A stretch of DNA of 37,428 nt from Winogradskya consettensis (GTDB taxonomy: Bacteria; Actinomycetota; Actinomycetes; Mycobacteriales; Micromonosporaceae): assembly GCF_018332715.1 (NCBI RefSeq), contig NZ_BOQP01000037.1, positions 1-37,428 of the forward strand, given 5' to 3'. The position numbers were made by a program, and so were the translations under genes. The notes beneath the pieces are model-generated. The model was not told where the DNA came from and did not search any database. It saw nothing but the letters and a program-made list of their open reading frames with translations. Shown here one piece after another: positions 22,130 to 29,372 of the stretch. Each line of letters starts with the position of its first letter. Position 1 is the stretch's first letter.

Positions 22130-24465
22130 CGGGGCTCACTCCTCGCATCGAGCGCGGCCTCGACCGCGTACGCCGTCCGGGGTTTCGGTTGCAGGTTGTC
22201 GACGGCCCGCCAGCGGGTCACGTGCCGCCGGATCAGGTTGCCGGTGCGGGCCTGTTCGGCGGCCGCGGCGAGCATCCGGCAGAACGAGACCTGGACGTCG
22301 CGGTCCGCCTCCGCCAGCGCGGCCCACGTGTCCAGCGCCTGCTCGGTGACGAGCGGGAACGTCCCCGAGTGCAGGACGTGGCGCCACATGCCGATCAGGC
22401 CGTGGCGCAGCGGCAGCCGCTGATCGGCGAACATCAGCAGCGTCGGCCAGGACGTCTTGACCGCCGGGTCACCCATCGTGACCTCGGTGGTGAGCGACCG
22501 GGCCAGCTGGAGGAAGACGAACTGGCCGGTCAGTGCCCGGCGGCGGTCGTTGAGCCAGCCGGCGATCCGGTCGAGCACCAGGGGCGCGTTGTCCTGCTCG
22601 TTCTGCAGGATCAGGTCGCCGAGGCTGCCCGCGATAGCCGACGCGATCGCGATGTGGTCGATGGTGGCGAGCCGGTCGAGGGCGGTCAGCGCGTCCGGGG
22701 CACTCTGCCGGCCGAGGCTGATGCCGTACGCCCTCGCCGCCGTGGCCTGGCCGAACGGGGAGTCGCGGTTGGCGTACAGGCCGGTGATCACGGCGGTCAC
22801 GAGCGGGCGCAGCTTCGGATCATCGGCGGGTACGCGCAGCGCGTACGCGACGACCTCGCGGTTCTGGATGCTGTCGTCGTCGATCGACATCGGGCGCAGG
22901 GCCTCGGCGTGGACGAAGTCGAACGCCTGGCAGGACAGGACACCCAGCGCGGTGCCGGACCAGACACGTACGTCCTTGTTGGAGCTGACCGCCAGATCGC
23001 GCAGCCAGTCCAGCAGGATCCGCTGGATGTCGAACTCCCGCCACACGTGGGTGAGGATCTGGGCGGGGTAGCTGGTGTCGGCGTACTCGAGGACCTCCGC
23101 CGGGCCGGTGCCGAACGGGCCGCGTACGGTCGTCGCGCGCACCTGGGCCCGCAACAGCCTCAACCGCTCCCGCCTGGTACGCCGGAACGGGTCCCGCCAC
23201 GGCGCCACGACATGCACCGTGTCACCACCGACGACCAGGGGCGGCCCGTCGAGCCGGTCGGCCAGGGCATCGGCGGCGCGGACCACGATCTCGTAGGGCA
23301 GCCCGTTCAACGCCGCCAGCGCGATCGCCATGCACCGGTCCGGGACCTCGTCCAGACCGCCGAACCAGATGTCGAAGTCCTCGATGGTGCGCTCGGCCAC
23401 CCGGGCGCGGACCCGGTCCACGTCGACCGTCGCGCCGCTCAGCTCCTGGCTGATGATCACCGCGAGGTCCGCCGCCACCTTCAGCGACATCACCCCCGTG
23501 AAGGTCTCATCGGCCAGCTCCGCGACGCTCTTCTCCGCGAGCAGCCGCTGCGCGAGCTCCCTGTCCTCCAGCCGCCACGCGAGGTGGCTGGCGAGGATAT
23601 CGGCGTGCGGGCGGGCCTGGCCCAGAGCCACCACGTGCTCGCGGATGTCCTCGTCGGCGAGCGGGGCGTCCGTGCCGAGGGTCAGCACCATGCGGGCGTC
23701 GATGCGTTTCATCACGGCTTCGAGCTGCTGCAGCATCCAGCCCTGCACCTCGCCCCACCGCTGTGGCTCGCACAGCAGGAAGCCGGCACCGGGCGGCAGC
23801 GGGTTGTCGTTGTTGGCGTCGTCCAGCAGCGTCGTGAGCCGGGCCAGGTCGACGTCGTTGTCCAGGTTGTAGATCGGGCGCTCCGGCACCGCCTGCAGCA
23901 TCCGGATCGCGGCCGCGACCTTGCCCTGGTGCGGATCGGCGCGCAGCACCACGAGGCGCTGGTCGAAGAGGACACCACGGATCTTCGGCCAGTCCGTCGG
24001 CTCGACGAACGCGTGCCGCACCGGCTCGGTGAGCTGGGCGCCGAGCGGCTGCATCGGCGCTTTCTCCTTGCCGCCGAGCATCATCACGAGCTTGTCACCG
24101 GCGACCAGGTCACCGGAGAGGTTGTACGCGGCCTTGCGCAGCCGCTCCTCCAGCCGGTCGTCGGCGGCCTCGGGCAGCGCGCCCCGGCCCCGCTTCTCCT
24201 GGTCCTCCAGGCCGGTGGTGGAGATCGGCTCCGGCTGCGCCCCGGCCTGCGGGACGGCGGCCCCGTCCTTGGGCGCCTCCTTACCGGCGGCCGCGTCCTT
24301 CGGCGGGCCTCCGGCGGGCTTCTGCGCGCCCGGGGTGGGTTTCGCGGCGTTTCCGGCCGGCTTGGCCGGGCCCGGGGCGGGGTCCTGCTGATTCTGCGGC
24401 GCGGGGCCCTGCGGTTGTGGGACTGCTGGTGCCTGCTGCTGCGGCGGCGGTGCGGGTGCTGTCAT
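22126..24465 (-). CDS. Degenerate STAND-like ATPase with helical repeats
   Basis: A 779-residue protein. Residues 1 to about 85 are Pro/Ala/Gln-rich and look disordered. Residues 116-132 contain LSGDLVAGDKLVMMLGG, a GD-box motif often seen before STAND modules. A P-loop-like strand, LVVLRADPHQGKVAAAI (171-187), keeps the lysine (K182) but has Ala for the first Gly and Val for Thr/Ser. The acidic strand FLLCEPQ may be the Walker B equivalent. From about 330 on it is built of helical HEAT-like repeats. It is probably an inactive or weak NTPase acting as a scaffold or sensor. ATGA joins it to the cyclase gene and GTGA to the next gene. Confidence 0.65.
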   Translation of the reverse strand: MTAPAPPPQQQAPAVPQPQGPAPQNQQDPAPGPAKPAGNAAKPTPGAQKPAGGPPKDAAAGKEAPKDGAAVPQAGAQPEPISTTGLEDQEKRGRGALPEAADDRLEERLRKAAYNLSGDLVAGDKLVMMLGGKEKAPMQPLGAQLTEPVRHAFVEPTDWPKIRGVLFDQRLVVLRADPHQGKVAAAIRMLQAVPERPIYNLDNDVDLARLTTLLDDANNDNPLPPGAGFLLCEPQRWGEVQGWMLQQLEAVMKRIDARMVLTLGTDAPLADEDIREHVVALGQARPHADILASHLAWRLEDRELAQRLLAEKSVAELADETFTGVMSLKVAADLAVIISQELSGATVDVDRVRARVAERTIEDFDIWFGGLDEVPDRCMAIALAALNGLPYEIVVRAADALADRLDGPPLVVGGDTVHVVAPWRDPFRRTRRERLRLLRAQVRATTVRGPFGTGPAEVLEYADTSYPAQILTHVWREFDIQRILLDWLRDLAVSSNKDVRVWSGTALGVLSCQAFDFVHAEALRPMSIDDDSIQNREVVAYALRVPADDPKLRPLVTAVITGLYANRDSPFGQATAARAYGISLGRQSAPDALTALDRLATIDHIAIASAIAGSLGDLILQNEQDNAPLVLDRIAGWLNDRRRALTGQFVFLQLARSLTTEVTMGDPAVKTSWPTLLMFADQRLPLRHGLIGMWRHVLHSGTFPLVTEQALDTWAALAEADRDVQVSFCRMLAAAAEQARTGNLIRRHVTRWRAVDNLQPKPRTAYAVEAALDARSEPR

Positions 24466-25217
24466 CGGGGATACTCGTTGCCGTGCACGGTCTTGTCACC
24501 GAGCACCTGGTCGCCGCCGAAGGTCAACGGCCCGTGGAACTGCACCCCGGCGGCTGCCCTGCGCTCGCTGCCCGCGGTCGCCGGTTGCGGGGCGGGCGGC
24601 GGCGTGGGCTGCGCGGCGGGCTGCGGGTTGAGGTGCGGCGGGTGCGGGTAGCCGGGGATCTGCACCCAGGCGGTCTCCTGCAGCTCCTTCATGTCGATCT
24701 CGACCGGGGCGAACGACGCCGTGTCGATGTGCCGGTAGCCGTGCCTGATCACGCTGCGGTAGATGTCGTCGGAGGCGATGAACGCCATGGTCGCCGCGGG
24801 TGCCGAGGCCAGCGCCGCGCGCAGCGGGCCGGCGTCGACCAGGCGGGCCGCGGTGTTGATCGCCTCGCCGACCCAGCCGTTGCGGTCCTGCTGGCAGGTG
24901 CCCTGGTGCAGCGCGACCCGCATCCGCATCTGATGCTCGGCGGAGAAGAAGCCGGCCTTCTCCCGCAGGCTCTCGTTCAGGGCAATCACGAACTTCCCCG
25001 CGAGGGTGACCCCGTCGGCCGTGGGCGGCACGAGCATCAGGATCCCGTCGCCGCGATCCAGTTTGACCACGGACTCCCAGTCCAGGCCGGCGTCCTCGAA
25101 CGCGTTCTCCGTCACCTCGTACATGGCGGCCCGCAGCGACGCCTGCACGGGCACGAGCCGGCGGCCGTATCCCTCGACATCGACGACCACGATGTAGTGG
25201 AACGTGGGATTGCGCAT
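24462..25217 (-). CDS. Class III nucleotide cyclase
   Basis: A 251-residue cytoplasmic protein whose first 190 residues are a single class III cyclase domain. The metal aspartates are D13 in VVVDVEGYG and D57 in RGDG. K52 lies just before that hairpin, where the purine-reading Lys sits in adenylyl cyclases. N121 and R125 in GEAINTAAR are the transition-state pair at the normal spacing. All catalytic roles therefore appear to be filled. The product, cAMP, cGMP or another cyclic nucleotide, cannot be told. The C-terminal 60 residues are Pro-rich and disordered. GGAGG sits 7 bases before the ATG. It is the first gene of operon C, which ends with a cNMP-binding Crp-family gene. Confidence 0.82.
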   Translation of the reverse strand: MRNPTFHYIVVVDVEGYGRRLVPVQASLRAAMYEVTENAFEDAGLDWESVVKLDRGDGILMLVPPTADGVTLAGKFVIALNESLREKAGFFSAEHQMRMRVALHQGTCQQDRNGWVGEAINTAARLVDAGPLRAALASAPAATMAFIASDDIYRSVIRHGYRHIDTASFAPVEIDMKELQETAWVQIPGYPHPPHLNPQPAAQPTPPPAPQPATAGSERRAAAGVQFHGPLTFGGDQVLGDKTVHGNEYPR

Positions 25218-25491
25218 GGAGGGTCCTCCGGGAAAGAAATGAACGTCGACATAGCACTGTGTGGATCGGCGGCGTCGATGAAAAGGTCATCTGGCACAGA
25301 GACCGGGATCGCCCGGACGTCTCGTTCCCGGCCAACATAGAACCGGGGGCCGGGGGCTAACCAGCGAGCAAACGGACAAGTTGACATTTCGAGCAACATG
25401 GCCACGGGGCGCTGAATGATCGGCTGAGCCCCGTCGTCAAGCGACCGATTCCATTCCGCCTGTGCCGGAATACGGTCATTTGGCGCGACGG
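25218..25491 (-). promoter_or_regulatory. Upstream region of the cyclase-led operon C
   Basis: No gene is seen in this stretch. On the minus strand TGCTAT (25256-25251) could be a -10 box giving a leader of about 26 bases with the GGAGG site; the -35 candidate ATCGAC at 17 bases is weak. Nothing resembling a Crp site (TGTGA-n6-TCACA) stands out. A TTGACA at 25381 on the plus strand has no partner -10 box. Confidence 0.35.
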
Positions 25492-25526
25492 AGCAGCGCT
25501 CCGCCGGCGGACGGCGGAGCGCTGCT
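25492..25526 (-). terminator. Terminator after the DUF6345 gene
   Basis: A perfect 14-bp stem (AGCAGCGCTCCGCC, 25492-25505, with 25513-25526) around a 7-base loop begins 12 bases past the stop codon at 25539. It has no U-run. It separates the DUF6345 transcript from the operon C promoter region. Confidence 0.78.
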
Positions 25527-25538
25527 TCGGGCGTACGG

Positions 25539-27404
25539 TCAGACTGTGCCGGAGAGTGACCACATGCCTGTGCTCGAGGTGAGCGGGATGTCCGGACCGG
25601 TGGGGCCCTGGCCCCAGAAGTAGTCGCCGATGTTGGTGACGCCGTCGGAGCGGATCAGGCCCATCGAGCGGTACTTGACGCCGGCCGGTTCGCGGTCGAT
25701 GGCCATGGCCGCCCAGGCCGACTGGACCCGGTAGGCGGGGCGCAGCTGCCACCAGAGGAACTTCTTCGGGAACAGGTACGACGCGAACGTGCCGCCCGTG
25801 CCACCGCCGACGCAGTACGCGTTGGTGTCGAACCCGTTGAGGATGTGCAGCCCGGCGAACGCCTGACGCCAGCGGCCGAAGTAGTCGTGGTTGCCGTTCG
25901 TGTCGCGCAGCACCTGACACGATTCGAGCTGGAGCCATTCGAGGTCGTTGTTGCCCCAGCGGGCGTCGCCGGGGGTGATCGAGGTGTCGTCGTGGGCGCC
26001 CTTGAACGTGAAACCGCCCGGCCAGCCGTGGCCGGTGTACCAGGTCGCGTCGACGTCATCGACGTACGAGTTGTCGTAGGGCTCCTTGAAGTCGCGTTCG
26101 AACGCGCTCGCGCCGCGCCAGTCGAACTGCGTGGGGACCCCGTGACCGGCCATGACGGTGCGGAAACCGTTCGCACTGTCCTGGGCGCACTGCCACTCGT
26201 TGATGGTCTGCTCGATACCGACGTCCGTGCGGCCGGTCGACAGTGCTCCGAAACCGCCGCCGCCGGGCTGGAACTCGGCGCTCGCCTCCCCGTCGCTGCC
26301 CAGGTCGACGTGGGCGGTGGCGGCCAGGCCGTTCGCGTCGGTCACCTCGACGGTGAGCTGCTCGCCGCCGTCCTCCCGGTCACGCGGGCTGCGTTCGTAG
26401 GTGATGCCCGCCTCGTCACGGCCGGTCAGGACGGTGGAGGAGGACGACCACAGATAGGTGTACGGCGCCGTGCCGCCCTCGACGGACACCTTCGCGCTGA
26501 TCGTCGCGCCCGAGCGGACAGCGCCGATCTTGCCCGCCGGAGCCGCGCCCTCGACCGCCGGCACGAGCCGGTGCGCCTGGGCGCCGTCGGCCGGGTTGCA
26601 CGTGTACTGCGGGAGGATCGTGGACACCGTTCCCTTGCCGCTCGCGTCCGCGGCGCTCAGCTCGGGGAACTGGTAGCCGAGGGTCGGCTCGTCCTGTTTG
26701 ACGCCTTCGCCGTAGAGAGCGGCGCATTGTGCGTACGCGCGCCTGGGGCTGATGACTTCGGCCTTGCCGCTCTTCTCCACCTGGCGCAGGGCGCTCGTGA
26801 GCTGGGTGACCGCGCCGTCGGGCCCGACGGCGAGCCGCAGCTTCGCGCCCTGCCCGGTGACGGGGAGCCCGCCCAGGTCCAGCCGGTAACTGACCACCGT
26901 GTCGAGGAGGTAGACCTTGGCCTTTGCCTTGGCTGTCCTGCCTGTGGTGCCCGTGATCGTCAGCTCGGTGTGGGTGACCTCGGGGGTCGCGGTGAGATCT
27001 GGGCTCAGCTGAGCGAGTTTGACCAGCTCGGCGCCGCGTTCGAGAGCCTGATCGTCGGCGACCGGGCGGATGCGTTGCAGGGCCTCGGTGTCCAGGGTCT
27101 GGGCGGTGATCTTCTCGCCTTTCTCCCCGCCCCGCTCGGTGACGGCTCCGGTCAGCGGCACCTGCGCGTAGGCCGTGTCGACGTAGCTGAAATACCCGTT
27201 CGGTTGCAGTGCGTTCCCGGTGCCGAACGCGCGGGCGAGCTCGCCGCCCTGCTCGGCGGTGAGCCCCTCCTGCACAACCGTGTATATGGGCACCACGGTT
27301 GTCGTTTCGTGCGCGCTTGCCCCAGCGCCCCCGAGCGCGGGAGCCGCGAGTAGTGCGGCAGCCCCCACGGCAATGCGGCGCCGGGCCGGTGTGTGGGTGT
27401 TCAT
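25539..27404 (-). CDS. Secreted DUF6345-like protein
   Basis: A 621-residue secreted protein. The start at ATG 27404 is fixed by a GGGGGA ribosome binding site. A signal peptide follows (RRR, an Ala/Leu core, then GASAHE, about residues 1-32). The middle has immunoglobulin/PKD-like beta strands (about 290-385; SVEGGTAPYTYLWSSSS). The last 210 residues match the style of DUF6345: GIEQTINEW, TWYTGHGWPGGFTF, LESCQVL, and LHILNGFD. The Cys and His in this region recall caspase/gingipain-like clan CD proteins (GHG and ESC motifs), so it might be a peptidase; this is a guess from motif spacing. A terminator follows the stop. Confidence 0.72.
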   Translation of the reverse strand: MNTHTPARRRIAVGAAALLAAPALGGAGASAHETTTVVPIYTVVQEGLTAEQGGELARAFGTGNALQPNGYFSYVDTAYAQVPLTGAVTERGGEKGEKITAQTLDTEALQRIRPVADDQALERGAELVKLAQLSPDLTATPEVTHTELTITGTTGRTAKAKAKVYLLDTVVSYRLDLGGLPVTGQGAKLRLAVGPDGAVTQLTSALRQVEKSGKAEVISPRRAYAQCAALYGEGVKQDEPTLGYQFPELSAADASGKGTVSTILPQYTCNPADGAQAHRLVPAVEGAAPAGKIGAVRSGATISAKVSVEGGTAPYTYLWSSSSTVLTGRDEAGITYERSPRDREDGGEQLTVEVTDANGLAATAHVDLGSDGEASAEFQPGGGGFGALSTGRTDVGIEQTINEWQCAQDSANGFRTVMAGHGVPTQFDWRGASAFERDFKEPYDNSYVDDVDATWYTGHGWPGGFTFKGAHDDTSITPGDARWGNNDLEWLQLESCQVLRDTNGNHDYFGRWRQAFAGLHILNGFDTNAYCVGGGTGGTFASYLFPKKFLWWQLRPAYRVQSAWAAMAIDREPAGVKYRSMGLIRSDGVTNIGDYFWGQGPTGPDIPLTSSTGMWSLSGTV

Positions 27405-27504
27405 CTGATCCCCCGTGTGGTGTTCGGGGCGCCGGCTGCTCCGGGCCCCGTCACCCACCCAGAGGCGGGTCCGGAAGATCCGATACGTCGTTCTCCGGAT
27501 TGAT

Positions 27505-28677
27505 CTACGAGGTCACCGGGGCGTCCCAGTCGATGCGGTAGCGCTGCTCCTCGCCGGTGGTCCGCTCGATGTGCATGGCCTTCATCGCCAGCGGCATCAG
27601 CACCGGCATGAGCGTCCGCGCGATCGGGCCGGGTGCTTTGGCGTGGTTGATGCGCGCGGCACGTGCCGCGATCCGTTCCACGCGGTCACGGCGCAGGCGC
27701 TCATAAGCGGCGAAGGCCTGCGGAAGGTCGGGAAGATCGCGCAGGCAGCGGGCGAGCTGCACGGCGCTCTCGATCGCCAGCGACGCGCCCTGGCCCGAGC
27801 TGTTCGACGGCGCGTGGGCGGCGTCCCCGCAGAGGACCATGCGGCCGCGATGCCAGTGCGGCACCCGCGGCATGATCTGCAGCCCGCCGACAACCTGCAG
27901 GGTGGCGGCGTCGGTGCGCCGGATCAGCTCACCACCGGGATCATCATCTCCGTACGCCTCCCGGAGCACACTCATCCAGTCATGTCTCCTGAGCGCCTCC
28001 GAGCGCCGTAGTGGCTGCTTCCACGGCAGGTTGGCGCCCCACCGCGTCCCACCTCCCGGCTCCGGCCAGTAGAGGTAGTAACCCCGGCGGCCGAAAGCGA
28101 ACGTCATCGTCCCCGGCTGCAGGTCCACCTCGTGGTCGCAGACGCCTTCGAAGCCGATGACGCCGGTGAACTCCGGGCCGGGGGCGTTCGCGTCGATAAG
28201 GCCGCGCACGGTCGACCGGACACCGTCGGCGCCGATGAGGATGTCGGCCTCCATGGTGCTGCCGTCCTCGAACATCGCGGTGACCCCGGTTGTGGTCTCG
28301 TGCGCGGCGGCCAGGCGTTTGCCGAACAGGAACGCTACGCCAGCCCGCTCGTGCAGGGCGCGGTGCAGAGCTGCGCGGTGCACGACGCGCAGGGGTGGCA
28401 CGTCCTCGAGCGAGGGCATGGCGATGCGCTTACCGCCGAACGCCATGACCTGTCTGCTGATCGGCGTCGCGTGCTCCACAACGTCCTCGTCCATGCCGAT
28501 GGCGTGCAGGGCCGCGACGCCGTTGGGTGCCAGGGCCAGGGTGCCGCCCAGCTGATCGTCCTGCTCGGCGTGTGCCTCCACGACCGTTGCGGCGATGCCG
28601 GCTCGCCGGAGCGCCGCTGCCACCACCGGGCCGGCGATCCCGCCGCCGATGATCAGCGCTGTGCGTACCTGTGTCAT
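27505..28677 (-). CDS. FAD-dependent aromatic-type monooxygenase
   Basis: A 390-residue group A flavoprotein monooxygenase. The N-terminal dinucleotide fold has IIGGGIAGPVVAAALRRAG (about 9-27). The middle motif is ILIGADGVRSTVR, and the FAD-ribityl motif is LCGDAAHAPSNSSGQGAS. The enzyme would use NAD(P)H, FAD and O2 to hydroxylate or epoxidise a substrate; resistance enzymes of the TetX/rifampicin monooxygenase type and antibiotic tailoring enzymes are relatives. The start codon overlaps the upstream PadR-family stop as ATGA, so the two are one operon and the regulator probably controls it. Confidence 0.9.
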   Translation of the reverse strand: MTQVRTALIIGGGIAGPVVAAALRRAGIAATVVEAHAEQDDQLGGTLALAPNGVAALHAIGMDEDVVEHATPISRQVMAFGGKRIAMPSLEDVPPLRVVHRAALHRALHERAGVAFLFGKRLAAAHETTTGVTAMFEDGSTMEADILIGADGVRSTVRGLIDANAPGPEFTGVIGFEGVCDHEVDLQPGTMTFAFGRRGYYLYWPEPGGGTRWGANLPWKQPLRRSEALRRHDWMSVLREAYGDDDPGGELIRRTDAATLQVVGGLQIMPRVPHWHRGRMVLCGDAAHAPSNSSGQGASLAIESAVQLARCLRDLPDLPQAFAAYERLRRDRVERIAARAARINHAKAPGPIARTLMPVLMPLAMKAMHIERTTGEEQRYRIDWDAPVTS

Positions 28678-29270
28678 GGGTTCTCCTCGTGGAATGCACG
28701 CCAGACGTCCAGCCCGGGGTAGGTGCCGAGGTCGATCTCGGCCAGCAGGGAGCGGATCCAGGCTGCTTCCGCGACCCGGATCGCGAGGTCGTACTCCGAT
28801 TCGGCCAGGAACAGCCGGGGGACCTCCCGGCCGTACTGTTCGAGCGCCGCGCGGGCCGCGATCACCCCGTCGTCGAGGCGGGCCAGGCGCTCGCGGAGCA
28901 GGGCCGTCGCGTTGCCGGGGTGCAGGACGGACAGCACGGACAGGCCGGCCCGGAAGCGGGGGTGCTCGGGGCCGGGCATCGCGATGAGCTCGCGCACCCA
29001 GTCGACCAGCTCGTCGTGGCCGGTCGTGGTGATCCGGTAGACCGTCCGCTCAGGACGCCGGCCGTCCCGGCCGACCTCGGCGGGCTCGATCAGGGCGTGC
29101 TTGGCGAGGTTGCGCACGACGGTGTAGAGCGACCCCCACTTGATCTCCATGTCGTCGTCCTTGCCGCGCTCCCGCAGGATCGTGGCCATCTCGTACGGGT
29201 GCATCGGCCGCTCCACCAGCGCGGAGAGCACGGCCAGTGCCAGCATGTTCGCCACCCTGCGTCGCTTCAC
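28674..29270 (-). CDS. PadR-family transcription repressor
   Basis: A 198-residue repressor with a PadR winged helix: MLALAVLSALVERPMHPYEMATIL (8-31), WGSLYTVVRNLAKHALI, and the wing around RTVYRITTTGHDEL. The C-terminal half is a helical dimerisation region (PadR_C-like). The GTG start has almost no leader: TAATAC (29285-29280) could be a -10 box 9 bases upstream. Two dyads upstream are likely operators. It is coupled to the monooxygenase gene and is divergent from the secreted hydrolase gene, so it may control both. Confidence 0.88.
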   Translation of the reverse strand: MKRRRVANMLALAVLSALVERPMHPYEMATILRERGKDDDMEIKWGSLYTVVRNLAKHALIEPAEVGRDGRRPERTVYRITTTGHDELVDWVRELIAMPGPEHPRFRAGLSVLSVLHPGNATALLRERLARLDDGVIAARAALEQYGREVPRLFLAESEYDLAIRVAEAAWIRSLLAEIDLGTYPGLDVWRAFHEENP

Positions 29271-29283
29271 CCGGTCACCGTAT

Positions 29284-29311
29284 TACTCGCGCGCGAGTAT
29301 TCGCAAGCGAA
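29284..29311. promoter_or_regulatory. Two adjacent dyads, probable PadR operator
   Basis: TACTCGCGCGCGAGTA (29284-29299) is a perfect 16-bp palindrome. TTCGCAAGCGAA (29300-29311) is a second perfect dyad directly beside it. The first overlaps the candidate -10 box of the repressor gene, so binding would block its own transcription. The plus-strand hydrolase promoter begins 14 bases further on. Confidence 0.7.
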
Positions 29312-29324
29312 CAATATGCGGGTG

Positions 29325-29353
29325 TTGACACGCATCGACGGCGGCCGTTTGAT
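29325..29353 (+). promoter_or_regulatory. Promoter of the secreted hydrolase gene
   Basis: TTGACA (29325-29330), a perfect -35 hexamer, is followed after 17 bases by TTTGAT (29348-29353). The start site would lie near 29360, next to the GGGAGG ribosome binding site at 29360-29365, so the leader would be about 13 bases. Confidence 0.55.
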
Positions 29354-29372
29354 GTCACAGGGAGGTAGCCCG

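Noticed and set aside
22189..24651. An 820-residue open frame on the plus strand
   Set aside because: It lies antisense to the STAND-like gene, with repetitive His/Arg/Gln content typical of GC-bias shadows.
25381..25410. TTGACA on the plus strand as a promoter
   Set aside because: No -10 hexamer lies 16-19 bases downstream and no plus-strand gene follows.
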